From Fibrella forsythiae (GTDB taxonomy: Bacteria; Bacteroidota; Bacteroidia; Cytophagales; Spirosomataceae): a DNA stretch of 64,000 bases. Shown here piece after piece: positions 1-8,967 of this stretch. The notes beneath the pieces are model-generated. The model was not told where the DNA came from and ran no database searches. It saw nothing but the letters and a program-made list of their open reading frames with translations. The position numbers were made by a program, and so were the translations under genes. The DNA lies in the NCBI RefSeq assembly GCF_017353175.1, contig NZ_JAFMYW010000001.1, positions 744,001 to 808,000 of the forward strand. Direction: 5' to 3'. Numbering within the stretch: the first letter of the stretch is position 1; each line of letters begins with the position of its first letter.

Positions 1-242
1 TGAAGGCCCTTGGCTCCATGCTGTATCTGGTCATCTTTGGCAGTATCATTGGGTTCTCGGCCTATGCCTGGCTGGCCCGACATGCGCCCCCTGCCCTGCT
101 GGCAACCTACGCGTTTGTCAACCCGATCATTGCTGTTTTGCTGGGCGTAACGTTTGCCGGTGAGGTTTTTTCTGCCCGTTCGCTCATTGGTGCTGGCGTG
201 GCGCTTATTGGTGTCACCCTCATGACGCTGGGCAGGCGCTAG
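1..242 (+). CDS. EamA/DMT-family transporter, C-terminal fragment
   Basis: The reading frame is open at the left edge, so only the last 79 or so codons of the gene are present. What remains is two to three hydrophobic segments and a short Gly-Arg-Arg tail. The stretches GSIIGFSAYAWLARHAPP and YAFVNPIIAVLLG match the closing half of the second EamA repeat of drug/metabolite transporters such as RhaT/YedA relatives. Such proteins are ten-helix inner-membrane exporters. Substrate cannot be told from this fragment. An ATG at position 18 lies inside the domain and is not a credible start. Confidence 0.85.
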   Translation, partial: KALGSMLYLVIFGSIIGFSAYAWLARHAPPALLATYAFVNPIIAVLLGVTFAGEVFSARSLIGAGVALIGVTLMTLGRR

Positions 243-288
243 CCGAACCGACGGCAACACAGCCCGCCCGATCGCGTTTATATTGTAT

Positions 289-903
289 ATGGCAGCTTCT
301 ATACCTGAACTTATTGCCCGCGGCGAAGGCATTCAGCTTGAATTTAAAAGCACGCTCTCAACGCCCTACCGCATTGCCAGAACGCTCACGGCATTTTCCA
401 ATACAAGCGGTGGTACGTTGCTGATCGGCATTGCCGACGACGGAAAAATTGTCGGTATCGATTCCGAATACAAGGAGATGGAGAAGATTGAACGGGCCAC
501 CGATTTTCTGATCGAACCACCCATCGACATCAGTTACGAGACCCGGCGACTAGACGGAAAAACTATCCTGCTACTTACTATTCCGGAAAGCAGCGAAAAG
601 CCACATACAGCCCTCGACGAGCGGGGAAATCGCACGATCTACGTTCGCCAGCGCGACAAATCAGTGCCCACAAACCACCTGATGCTCGACCTAGAGACGG
701 TAGACAAGAAGCTGATACAAACGCCAATGGTGAAGAATTTGCTTCAGTTTCTCCGCAAACACGACAGTATCACGGCCGAACGATTGGGCAAACTCGTCAA
801 CATCTCCGATTACCGCGCCACGAAGCTCCTTCGTGCACTGACAACCCAAGGCATTCTGTTGATGGTCGATAAACCCCGCCCGGCACGTTACTCATTGAAG
901 TAA
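289..903 (+). CDS. AlbA_2 (Schlafen-type) domain protein with C-terminal helix-turn-helix
   Basis: This is a 204-residue protein, taking the ATG at 289 rather than the TTG two codons upstream. Residues 8-120 are an AlbA_2 domain: the opening EFKSTLS and the glycine-rich strand SGGTLLIGIADDG are its hallmarks. Residues 150-204 look like a winged helix (SITAERLGKLVNISDYRATK). Proteins of this build are usually annotated as putative DNA-binding or ATP-binding transcriptional regulators; the exact role is unknown. It stands alone between the EamA gene and a convergent kinase gene, and ends at a long hairpin shared with that gene. Confidence 0.8.
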   Translation: MAASIPELIARGEGIQLEFKSTLSTPYRIARTLTAFSNTSGGTLLIGIADDGKIVGIDSEYKEMEKIERATDFLIEPPIDISYETRRLDGKTILLLTIPESSEKPHTALDERGNRTIYVRQRDKSVPTNHLMLDLETVDKKLIQTPMVKNLLQFLRKHDSITAERLGKLVNISDYRATKLLRALTTQGILLMVDKPRPARYSLK

Positions 904-916
904 CCGGTACAAAGAC

Positions 917-974
917 GGTGAGCCAACGAGTGGCCAGGGCTCAAGCCAAGCCACCGACTACTCGTTGGCTCACC
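917..974. terminator. Hairpin between convergent genes (likely bidirectional terminator)
   Basis: Perfect 15-base inverted repeat, GGTGAGCCAACGAGT at 917-931 and its complement at 960-974, with a 28-base spacer. It sits exactly between the 3' ends of two convergent genes (903 and 977). No strong T-run follows on either strand, so termination is inferred from position and stem stability. Confidence 0.6.
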
Positions 975-976
975 GG

Positions 977-1591
977 TTAAACCTTTTCCGTTAACTGCCT
1001 GTCGATCAGCGATATTACATACTCCAGATCGGCGGAACGGTTGGCATAGTCCAGATTATTCACATCGATAACGAGCAGGTCGCCGGCGGAATAGGTCAGG
1101 GCAAAATCTTCGTAAAGCCCATTCAGGCTTTCCAGGTAATCGGGACTAATAGCCTGCTCGAAATCACGGCCCCGTTTCCTGATCTGGCCGGTCAGCTTAG
1201 GCAGATCAGCGCGGAGGTAGATCATCAGATCGGGCGGGCGCACCAGCCCAACCATATTATCGAACAAACTCCGGTATGTTTCATAGTCGCGCGGGATCAT
1301 CTTGCCCGTATCGTACAGGTTTTTGGCGAAGATATAGGCATCTTCATAGATCGTCCGGTCCTGAATGACACTTCGACCCGATGCCCTGATTTTTTGAACC
1401 TGCTCAAATCGGCTGTTCAGGAAATAAATCTGCAGATGAAACGACCAACGGGCCATATCACCGTAGAAATCAGCCAGATAGGGGTTTCCTTCTACGGCTT
1501 CGTAGAGGACGTCCCAGCCATAGTGAGTGGCTAAAAGTTGAGCCAGGGTAGTTTTTCCGGCACCGATATTCCCGGTAATCGCAATGTGCAT
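977..1591 (-). CDS. Deoxynucleoside kinase family protein
   Basis: A 204-residue P-loop kinase that would phosphorylate deoxynucleosides in the nucleotide salvage pathway in the cytoplasm. The N-terminus MHIAITGNIGAGKTT carries the Walker A loop. An acidic segment after it (YEAVEGNPYLADFYGD) and the QDRTIYEDAYIFAKNL segment are typical of the dNK/dCK/dGK family, as is the later RKRGRDFEQAIS lid region with arginines. The ATG at 1591 is chosen because it places the P-loop at residue 8; an upstream TTG would add nine unrelated residues. Substrate preference (dA/dC versus dG) cannot be read from the sequence. Confidence 0.9.
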   Translation of the reverse strand: MHIAITGNIGAGKTTLAQLLATHYGWDVLYEAVEGNPYLADFYGDMARWSFHLQIYFLNSRFEQVQKIRASGRSVIQDRTIYEDAYIFAKNLYDTGKMIPRDYETYRSLFDNMVGLVRPPDLMIYLRADLPKLTGQIRKRGRDFEQAISPDYLESLNGLYEDFALTYSAGDLLVIDVNNLDYANRSADLEYVISLIDRQLTEKV

Positions 1592-1730
1592 GAACGACGT
1601 CGTGATTGGTAAAGACAAGTTAGTGGCTCAAAAATCCGGCTTTACGTCGGCTTTCGCAACCTAAATAACCAGTCACTCATCGGGAAATTGGGATACGGTG
1701 TTCCTTTACTGGTAAAACCACAAAACCGCC

Positions 1731-2675
1731 ATGACCACCACACGCCGTCAGTTCCTTCAATCAGTCACGCTGGGCGCCACCACGCTAACTATCCCTTCGC
1801 CGCTGGTTGCCGGTGCGATGCCTGTAAGCGGGCTGCTGGTTGCTTCGCCGCTCATCGCCTGTAATTCCTACACCTGGAATACCTTCTACAACCGGGCTGG
1901 CAAGATCTGGATGCAGGACCCTGAAGCTTCCCTCAGCGATTTTGTCGCCTCAGGGTTCAGGGCCTACGAACCGGGCGTTGATTCGCTGAAACAAGTACAG
2001 ATACTTGGCCCATTACTAAAAAAGTATAGCCTCGCCATGCCTTCACTCTACGTGAATAGCTCGCTGCATAACCCCAACGAAGCCGACGCCTCAATCGCCG
2101 CCGCACTCGCCATTGCCGATCTGGCCAAAACGCTGGGCACGCGCATCATCGTCACCAACCCTAATCCGATCAAGTGGGGGTCGGCCGACAATAAAACAGA
2201 TGCTGAGTTGATCGAACAGGTACGTAACCTCGACCGGCTGGGTGCGGCACTCCGAAAGCGAGGCCTGACGCTGGCTTACCACACCCATGCCCCGGAGCAC
2301 CGCGCCGCTGCCCGCGAATTTCACCACATGATGCTGGGCAGCGACCCCAACAACGTATCGCTCTGCCTCGATGCTCACTGGGTGTACCGGGGGTCAGAGA
2401 ATTCGCAGATAGCGCTGTTCGATGTGGTGAAGCTGTATGGCAAACGTATTGTGGAACTGCACGTCAGGCAATCGAAGGAAGGGGTTTGGTCTGAGACATT
2501 TACGCCAACCGGTGACGTTGATTATTCACGACTGGCATCCGCGTTGGACGCGATAAAAGTTAACCCCCTGATTGTGATGGAACAATGCCTGGAAACCGGT
2601 TCGCCCAACACACTGGATGCCGTTACAGCTCACAAACAAACGTTGGCTACTGCCCAAACCGTGTTTGGTCAGTGA
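1731..2675 (+). CDS. Tat-exported sugar phosphate isomerase/epimerase-like TIM-barrel protein
   Basis: 314 residues beginning with a twin-arginine signal (TTTRRQFLQSVTLGATTLTI), so the protein is probably exported folded to the periplasm. The rest is an AP-endonuclease-2/xylose isomerase-like barrel. LAYHTHAPEH, LCLDAHWVYRG and ELHVRQSK carry the His/Asp/His metal ligands expected for the family, and VMEQCLE supplies the last Glu. Members act on sugars or inositols, but no substrate can be named. The stop codon overlaps by 7 bases the end of the convergent gene. A second Tat-exported relative lies at 53622-54539. Confidence 0.82.
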   Translation: MTTTRRQFLQSVTLGATTLTIPSPLVAGAMPVSGLLVASPLIACNSYTWNTFYNRAGKIWMQDPEASLSDFVASGFRAYEPGVDSLKQVQILGPLLKKYSLAMPSLYVNSSLHNPNEADASIAAALAIADLAKTLGTRIIVTNPNPIKWGSADNKTDAELIEQVRNLDRLGAALRKRGLTLAYHTHAPEHRAAAREFHHMMLGSDPNNVSLCLDAHWVYRGSENSQIALFDVVKLYGKRIVELHVRQSKEGVWSETFTPTGDVDYSRLASALDAIKVNPLIVMEQCLETGSPNTLDAVTAHKQTLATAQTVFGQ

Positions 2676-5600
2676 GGCTTTAGCGATACCGTTTGTACGC
2701 TATAGATGGGCTGTCCATCGGCTGATACACCCTGAATGGTTACGCGCAGCAGCCTGGTAGTTGAGGGAATAGTGAGCGGTATCTGTAACTGCCCGGCCTG
2801 ATCGGTAGTTGCTATCGGTTCCCAGGCCAGTACATCGCCAGCCGCTGCGGACGTTGCTTTCGGGAACGGTCTGCTGGCGGGATAACCCAGCAGCAGGTGT
2901 TGGCTGACTCCTTTTGCTTTGGCGGCCTCACGCATTGTTTTCGTGTAAAAAGCAATCACGCCTTTGCTGGCCTGAGTGCCATACATCGCCGCCACAGCGC
3001 CCGATTTTAACACTTCGATACGCTCGATGGTAGTAGGCGAAAATGACAGCAATTGGGTGCCGTCGGTATCATCAATCGGGAAGCCATCGATCAGAAAAAG
3101 CGGGTTCTGTATGCCAGCCTGGGCTTTCACCATTGTGGGTTGTGGTGGTGCTCCCCGGCTAACTACGGGGGCAACCTGCGAATTCATAACCGACGAAGCA
3201 CCGGGAAAACTCACGGAGTAGGCTGTACGTCCGCCAGCCAGTACCTCATCTACCCGGAGAACCGGCACTTTGGCTCGCATGAGCAGGTACAGATTCTCGA
3301 ACGGTGGCGTGTCTTTATTCAGGATAATGGTTTGATCGATCTGGCTGTGCAGGCTCCGCAGTTGTATATCGGCGGGCCGTTCGTCGATCGGTCGATTCGT
3401 TCGCACCACCACCTCGCGGAGTTGGCGGGCATCACGTTGGCGGTACCGGGTTGTGTCGGCCAGTTGCCGTTGGCGGGCCAACTCGATAAACGCTTTCCAC
3501 GGCCGAAACTGCGCGGCGGCATCTGGCCAGAATGGCAGTAAGCCAAGATTGGCCCCAACCGGGAACGTAACAGATGCATCAACTGGTTTGCCCCGCCGGT
3601 TAGTTACCTGCACCATAACCCGGGCCGAATCTGCCAGCGATAACTGCCGAACCTGAAAATGGCCACCGGCGTCTGTCTGCGTAGAGCGGGACTGAATTCC
3701 CTGCTGGCCAGTTGCCAGCAGGACCACATTGACAGGGTGCTTTTCAGTTGTCGAAACCTGACCGTGAAGCGTGATGTCTGCGGCTGCAGACATAGGTATC
3801 GGTTGCGTTACACGGCGGCTATCCAGGATCATCAGATAATCAGCAAAACCCGGCACCATCGAGTCGGAGGGGGTCAGGGCTGCGTCGGCAACGGAAACAG
3901 ACACCTGTGCAACAACGGGCCTACCAACGTCATCATGCAGCGAAACGACTACAGCGCCTTCCGGCTGACCAAACGTACCTGCTCTCGTTGTGGTAATCGT
4001 GGCGGCGATGTCGCCCGCCCGTTCGGCCACGCGCACCGATCGTTTGGCCCAGATTCGTCCGGTACTATCCATTAGCGAAATCCAGGCGGTACCGGTTGGC
4101 CAGGTACGCGTTGACCACCGCATTGTGGTGGAGGCAGCCCGAACAGGTACGTAGGCAGACAGCGCAAGCCTGCCACGGCTCTCAACCAACACATACACTG
4201 TCTGAAACCGGGTTTTCAAACGGGCGTTCAATGTCAGTGAAAACTGGGCACTATCCACGTTCACGGTTACCCGATACGGTGCCCCCGGTGCCTCCTCTAC
4301 ATATTCACTCATTGGCATCCAGGCATTACGGATTGGTTCACTGACAGTCGTACTGGCGGGTGACTCAGGCAATGGAACTGTCGGGTTCACGATCCAGAAC
4401 GGCCGTTCAAAGGCAGTTTTTCCCTGTAGCCGGTCTACCTCAGTATAGGCCCGTAACCAGTACGTACCTGAAGTCAGCGTATCCGACAGTTGAAATGACC
4501 CGCTTGTTCGACCCGTTTCAACGGGTAGCCACTGGTGTTGAACCAGCCTGTTGGTCGATGCGCTCACTAATTCAACAGACAGAGCCGGACCAACCTGTGC
4601 GGAATCGCAACGCCGCGAACGGGCATCGAGCAAATAACCGCTCAACCAGAGGCGCTCACCAGTCATGTACAGGGGTTTGTTGATCTGTACGAAAACCGGT
4701 TTTGGCGCTTCTGCCGGTTGCCGTTTCCAACGCTGAACCAGTGAATCGAGGGTGGATTCTGCAACTGGTTTTATTTCTTCCTGGCTACGGGTCGAATCGC
4801 GGCGGGAGGCGAGTGGCTGAACGGGAGAGGCGGCATCGGTTTGCCAGTCATCGGGCAGCGAATTGGCGAGCCGGTCGTTGCTGAGGTAACCAACCGCTTC
4901 GAAACCACGCGGCGACGTGATCTGCCCGTTTACGGTAAAGCCAAGCGAAAGCTGGGGCAGAACGATCTGCGAAAAAGCATACTGCGCATCACGATATGGC
5001 GAATTGCGCGATGTGATCTTCGTGTAAAAGACGTCAAGCGGACTTGCGCTAACCAGCCAGCGTTCATGTGGCAACGTACCTGGCGTGACCATCAATTTTG
5101 CATTGAACGGCTTCAGATGACGACCCAGTTCACCGGATAATGACGGGGGCGGGTTATCCACCAACGGGTGAGCGGGGTCGGTCTGATACACCATGAATCC
5201 TTCCTGCTCATAAGTATTGGCCGCCAGGCTGGCCAATAGATGCCGGAGTGACCCCTGATAAGCCAGTATCCGGTTTCGCTGCCATTGCTTGGTCTGTTTT
5301 GGTGATTCGGGCGTCAATTCCCTGAACAGTGTTGTTCCGCCAAAAACAACCTTTCCCGTTTTTGCCTGGCTCCGAAATCCCAGCAGCGTATAAGTCATCT
5401 GGAAACCCAGTGCCTGATTCTCAATACGCAGGGCCTCGCTTGCAGTGGCTGTCAGCGTACCGCCAGACTCCTCAAACTGGAGAACGTCTGGATTGATAAG
5501 GGTACATTGACGGGCAAACGATGATTCGCCAAGCAGATCCCGTTCAAACTGTTCAAGCTGCCGTGTCCAGGTTTTATCTTTTTTCGCCGTTATCACTACA

Positions 5601-5959
5601 CCAGCCAGCATGTTGGTCATGGACAGCAACGCAATGGCAACCGGACGAGGCCTGGCTTCTGTAATGCGCATCGCCTGGCGTACGGCCGAAAACCCGGTAT
5701 ATGAGGCGACCAGTTCAATGGCGCCAAACGGTACGTCCGTCAACGTGAACTGCCCGTTCTGATCGGCCGTCGTGCCTTTTGTTGTTCCGTTCAGATACAC
5801 ACTGGCGAATGGCAATGCCTGCCCGTCGGTGGCATTGGTGATCCGGCCCGTTAACGTTGCCCGTTGCACTGACTGTGCCTGGCTGGGTACGTTACCCAGG
5901 CAAAAAGCGAGCAATAGTAGCAGATAACACCCCTGGCAAATGCGATATAAAGTGCCCAT
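2669..5959 (-). CDS. Large exported protein: carboxypeptidase-regulatory domain, MG2-like domain and TonB plug, no barrel
   Basis: 1096 residues from the ATG at 5959. A signal peptide with hydrophobic core (CYLLLLLAFCLGN) ends near AQS. Residues about 35-110 are a CarboxypepD_reg fold (TLTGRITNATDGQALPFASV). The middle contains an alpha-2-macroglobulin MG2-like segment (FVQINKPLYMTGERLWLSGY) followed by beta-rich repeats. Near residue 950 there is a TonB-receptor plug signature (NPLFLIDGFPIDD, then IERIEVLKSGAVAAMYGTQA). Instead of a 22-strand barrel, only about 90 residues follow. Known Bacteroidota proteins of this kind are annotated 'TonB-dependent receptor plug domain-containing protein'; function is unknown. 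Probably outer-membrane or surface located. Confidence 0.75.
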   Translation of the reverse strand: MGTLYRICQGCYLLLLLAFCLGNVPSQAQSVQRATLTGRITNATDGQALPFASVYLNGTTKGTTADQNGQFTLTDVPFGAIELVASYTGFSAVRQAMRITEARPRPVAIALLSMTNMLAGVVITAKKDKTWTRQLEQFERDLLGESSFARQCTLINPDVLQFEESGGTLTATASEALRIENQALGFQMTYTLLGFRSQAKTGKVVFGGTTLFRELTPESPKQTKQWQRNRILAYQGSLRHLLASLAANTYEQEGFMVYQTDPAHPLVDNPPPSLSGELGRHLKPFNAKLMVTPGTLPHERWLVSASPLDVFYTKITSRNSPYRDAQYAFSQIVLPQLSLGFTVNGQITSPRGFEAVGYLSNDRLANSLPDDWQTDAASPVQPLASRRDSTRSQEEIKPVAESTLDSLVQRWKRQPAEAPKPVFVQINKPLYMTGERLWLSGYLLDARSRRCDSAQVGPALSVELVSASTNRLVQHQWLPVETGRTSGSFQLSDTLTSGTYWLRAYTEVDRLQGKTAFERPFWIVNPTVPLPESPASTTVSEPIRNAWMPMSEYVEEAPGAPYRVTVNVDSAQFSLTLNARLKTRFQTVYVLVESRGRLALSAYVPVRAASTTMRWSTRTWPTGTAWISLMDSTGRIWAKRSVRVAERAGDIAATITTTRAGTFGQPEGAVVVSLHDDVGRPVVAQVSVSVADAALTPSDSMVPGFADYLMILDSRRVTQPIPMSAAADITLHGQVSTTEKHPVNVVLLATGQQGIQSRSTQTDAGGHFQVRQLSLADSARVMVQVTNRRGKPVDASVTFPVGANLGLLPFWPDAAAQFRPWKAFIELARQRQLADTTRYRQRDARQLREVVVRTNRPIDERPADIQLRSLHSQIDQTIILNKDTPPFENLYLLMRAKVPVLRVDEVLAGGRTAYSVSFPGASSVMNSQVAPVVSRGAPPQPTMVKAQAGIQNPLFLIDGFPIDDTDGTQLLSFSPTTIERIEVLKSGAVAAMYGTQASKGVIAFYTKTMREAAKAKGVSQHLLLGYPASRPFPKATSAAAGDVLAWEPIATTDQAGQLQIPLTIPSTTRLLRVTIQGVSADGQPIYSVQTVSLKPH

Positions 5960-6163
5960 CAGATACAAAAGCCAATCGGCTCAATTTCAAGGCAACTTAA
6001 CCAATTTGAGGCCACCAACGCAGCAATCAGCTCAGATTTAGTACGTAAGCAACGTTACTCACGGCCCTTTGCAGGCTACCGGTCTGCTACATGCCGGTAA
6101 GTGCTGCATACTTGCCCCAAAAGGCGACTCTCAACCTCATTGATTCGGCGCAGGAGGTCTGCG

Positions 6164-7372
6164 TCACCCCTCAAACGTTACCTTCGGGTTTTTCAGCGAT
6201 TTCATGGCTTGCCCCAGCCCGGCTAGTGTGAGCGGAAACATGCGGTTACCCGACCAGTCGCGGATGAGCGTGGTGCTGTGGGTATATTGCCAATAGCCCG
6301 CCGGTGACGGATTTAGCCAGACCAGGTGCGGATACTGTCTTTTAAACCGGTCGAGCCAGACAATGCCTGCTTCTTCGTTGTAATGTTCTACGCTCCCTCT
6401 GGACTGGGTAATCTCATAGGGCGACATAGCGGCATCGCCCACGAAGATCACTTTATACTCTTTGTTGTATTTATGAAGCACCTCATAGGTCAGTAACCGC
6501 TCACGTCGGCGTGAGTTGTCTTTCCAGAGTGTTTCGTAAACACAATTATGGAAGTACAGAAACTCAAGGTGTTTAAACTGATACCGGGCGGCCGAAAACA
6601 GTTGATTACACAGGTCGATATGCTCGTCCATCGAGCCTCCCACGTCGAACAGGATCAACACTTTAACCCGATTTTGCCTCGACGGATGGAGTTTGATATC
6701 CAGATAGCCACCGTTCCGGCTGGTTTCCAAAATGGTTTCATCCAGATCAAGTTCATCGGCGGCACCCTCACGGGTTAAAATTCGCAGGCGACGCATCGCC
6801 ATCTTCATGTTCCGGGTGTTCAGTTCAATGCCGTCATCCAGGTTTTTATAAGCGCGGTTTTCCCAGACTTTTGATGCGGTCCGATTTCCCTGCCCTTCCG
6901 CTGACTTGTCGACGTTGAATCCCTTCGGCGCATAACCAGCCGTTCCGAAGGGCGACGTGCCTCCTGTCCCGATCCATTCGCTGCCTCCTTCATGCCGATT
7001 TTGCTGTTCGGCCAGGAGCGTACGCAACCGTTCATAGAGGGCATCGAGACCACCGGCGGCGTCCAGGGCCGCTTTTTCTTCATCACTCAGGTTGAGCGAC
7101 AACGCATTTTTCAGCCAGTCGGGCGGCACATCGGGAAGGTTTTCAGATAACGCCGAGCCATCGGGCTGCTCTGATACCCAGTTGCCAAATAGCCGATCGA
7201 ACAGGTCGAGGTGTTGTTCGTGTTTGACCAGCGTCGTTTTACTGAGGTAATAAAAGTCATCGATCGTTACGCCGCCCACATCACTCCGTAACGCATTGAG
7301 CAACGTCAGGTACTCCGACAGTGTAACCGGAAGTCCATGCTGGCGAAGTAGTAAGAAGAAGGAGAGAAACAT
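6164..7372 (-). CDS. CoxE-type VWA domain protein
   Basis: 402 residues with a von Willebrand A domain in the C-terminal half. The MIDAS motif appears as LFDVGGSMDEH (DxGxS). The N-terminal part (residues 1-70, LPVTLSEYLTLLNAL) matches CoxE-family proteins. It directly follows, on the same strand, a MoxR-type AAA+ ATPase gene. ATPase/VWA pairs of this type (CoxD/CoxE, RavA/ViaA) act as chaperones that insert metals or remodel enzyme complexes in the cytoplasm. The client is not identifiable here. A near-perfect 15-base inverted repeat lies in the 69-base gap to the ATPase. Confidence 0.85.
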   Translation of the reverse strand: MFLSFFLLLRQHGLPVTLSEYLTLLNALRSDVGGVTIDDFYYLSKTTLVKHEQHLDLFDRLFGNWVSEQPDGSALSENLPDVPPDWLKNALSLNLSDEEKAALDAAGGLDALYERLRTLLAEQQNRHEGGSEWIGTGGTSPFGTAGYAPKGFNVDKSAEGQGNRTASKVWENRAYKNLDDGIELNTRNMKMAMRRLRILTREGAADELDLDETILETSRNGGYLDIKLHPSRQNRVKVLILFDVGGSMDEHIDLCNQLFSAARYQFKHLEFLYFHNCVYETLWKDNSRRRERLLTYEVLHKYNKEYKVIFVGDAAMSPYEITQSRGSVEHYNEEAGIVWLDRFKRQYPHLVWLNPSPAGYWQYTHSTTLIRDWSGNRMFPLTLAGLGQAMKSLKNPKVTFEG

Positions 7373-7392
7373 ACGTTGTCAACAGGTAGCAG

Positions 7393-7431
7393 TGATCAGT
7401 TATCAGTCAGTGGATCACTGATAACTGGTCA
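7393..7431. repeat. Intergenic inverted repeat between ATPase and VWA genes
   Basis: TGATCAGTTATCAGT at 7393-7407 pairs with ACTGATAACTGGTCA at 7417-7431 with one mismatch and a 9-base loop. It sits inside what is otherwise one transcription unit, so it may be an mRNA processing or stabilising hairpin, or a small dispersed repeat. Confidence 0.6.
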
Positions 7432-7441
7432 TTATTTGCTG

Positions 7442-8281
7442 TCAATAATTGCGTCCTTTTGTTCGTAGGGCGGTCAGGAGGTCGGAGTCCTGTTCGTTTT
7501 TTAGCAGCGCGCCTAAATAAGGAGGAACTTCGCGAAGATTTTCGAGGTCTGTCAGGTCATTATGGGTAACGCCGGCAACCATCAGCAGCCGAATCCAGTC
7601 GATCAATTCGCTGGTCGATGGCCTCTTTTTCAACGCTTTAACCTCCCTGATGCCGTAAAAAACGGCTAACGCTTTCGCCATGAGTTCACCGGGCAGATCC
7701 GGAAAATGTACATCAACGATGGTCTGCATGGTTTCGCGGTCGGGAAAGCGGATGTAGTGGAAGAAGCACCGCCGCAGGAACGCGTCGGGCAATTCTTTCT
7801 CGTTATTGGAGGTGATAATCACGACCGGCCTATGTTTAGCCGAAATCGTTTGCCGGAGTTCGTAGCAGTAAAACTCCATGCGGTCGATCTCCTGCAACAG
7901 GTCATTGGGAAACTCAATATCTGCCTTGTCGATCTCGTCGATCAGCAATACGGACGATTCGTCGGTTTCAAATACTTCCCAGAGTTTACCTTTTTTAATG
8001 TAAGCCGATAGGTCGCCCACCTCCCGGTCGCCTAGTTGGGAATCGCGGAGGCGTGATACGGCGTCGTATTCGTACAGCCCCTGCTGCGCTGTTGTGGTCG
8101 ATTTCACATGCCAGGTAAACAGCGGTTTGTTCAGCGCGCGGGCAATTTCGAATGCCAGCAATGTTTTTCCAGTGCCGGGTTCACCTTTTATGAGGAGTGG
8201 CTTTTGCAGTTGAATGGCCGCGTTGACTGCTACGCTCAACTCACGCGTAGCCACATAGGATTCGGTGCCCTGGAAGTGCAT
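7442..8281 (-). CDS. MoxR-family AAA+ ATPase
   Basis: 279 residues. Walker A is GEPGTGKTLL near residue 37, Walker B is VLLIDEIDKAD, and the sensor-1 region reads VVIITSNNEKELPDAFLRR with the arginines expected of MoxR ATPases. The C-terminal lid contains RPSTSELIDWIRLL. Length is normal for the family. The gene is the probable first member of a two-gene unit with the CoxE-type VWA protein downstream, and the pair should form an ATP-driven chaperone. Confidence 0.92.
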   Translation of the reverse strand: MHFQGTESYVATRELSVAVNAAIQLQKPLLIKGEPGTGKTLLAFEIARALNKPLFTWHVKSTTTAQQGLYEYDAVSRLRDSQLGDREVGDLSAYIKKGKLWEVFETDESSVLLIDEIDKADIEFPNDLLQEIDRMEFYCYELRQTISAKHRPVVIITSNNEKELPDAFLRRCFFHYIRFPDRETMQTIVDVHFPDLPGELMAKALAVFYGIREVKALKKRPSTSELIDWIRLLMVAGVTHNDLTDLENLREVPPYLGALLKNEQDSDLLTALRTKGRNY

Positions 8282-8372
8282 AGAAAAGAGAAGTAAAAAT
8301 GATCTGTCGAGTATGCTGCACTAGCCAGCGCTTCACAACGTACCTGACAGATCAAGAACGATACGTTATGAA

Positions 8373-8936
8373 TTACTCTTCATCCACTTCGTCGCTGGTG
8401 AACGAGTAGAGGGTCTTATCCAGTTTCAGGGTGCCAGCGTTGAACTGGCTGATAAAGTTCTCAATCACCTCGTCGTTGATATCTTCCACGTTCAGGCACA
8501 CATCGATACCAATACCGTATTCGAAATCGTGCTCCAGTTCAACGTGCTCCTGCACTTTCACGGCTTCGGTTTCTTCCAGTTCCTCGATCAGTTCCGTCAA
8601 CAACTCTTCGATCTCTTCATCTTTAGCCACATCAATCGAATAGCCAGGCTGACGCTCTTCGGGTGGCACATATTCCGGGTGCGATTTCCGGATCTGCTCA
8701 ACAGCCGTTTCATATACGGTGCTGCTGTGGTGAAGACGCAGGGTGTAGATCAATCCGTCGAAGATGACCTCATCGCCAAAATCCTTTCCAACAAATTGAA
8801 TATGCGCACATTCGCCTGATTCCAGTACATCCAGGTCTTCGTCTTCAACATATATAAATGAGCGGCCTGTCTCGCGGCACTCTTCCCGGAGCCCCTCAAT
8901 TTCTTCGGGGGCGTATCCTTCATTCTTATAATTCAT
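8373..8936 (-). CDS. Conserved acidic protein of unknown function
   Basis: 187 residues, extremely rich in Glu and Asp (for example EEIEELLTELIEELEETEAV), with no signal peptide or membrane segment. I do not recognise a named domain. The protein appears to have an N-terminal part with mixed strands (FIYVEDEDLDVLESGECAHI) and a helical acidic C-terminal part. It is transcribed in the same direction as the M28-like gene upstream, 31 bases away, and may be co-transcribed. The coding potential is supported by consistent codon use and the lack of any other open frame of comparable quality. Confidence 0.7.
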   Translation of the reverse strand: MNYKNEGYAPEEIEGLREECRETGRSFIYVEDEDLDVLESGECAHIQFVGKDFGDEVIFDGLIYTLRLHHSSTVYETAVEQIRKSHPEYVPPEERQPGYSIDVAKDEEIEELLTELIEELEETEAVKVQEHVELEHDFEYGIGIDVCLNVEDINDEVIENFISQFNAGTLKLDKTLYSFTSDEVDEE

Positions 8937-8967
8937 GATTGAGCAACGTTCGTTTGTTGCAAGTTAG

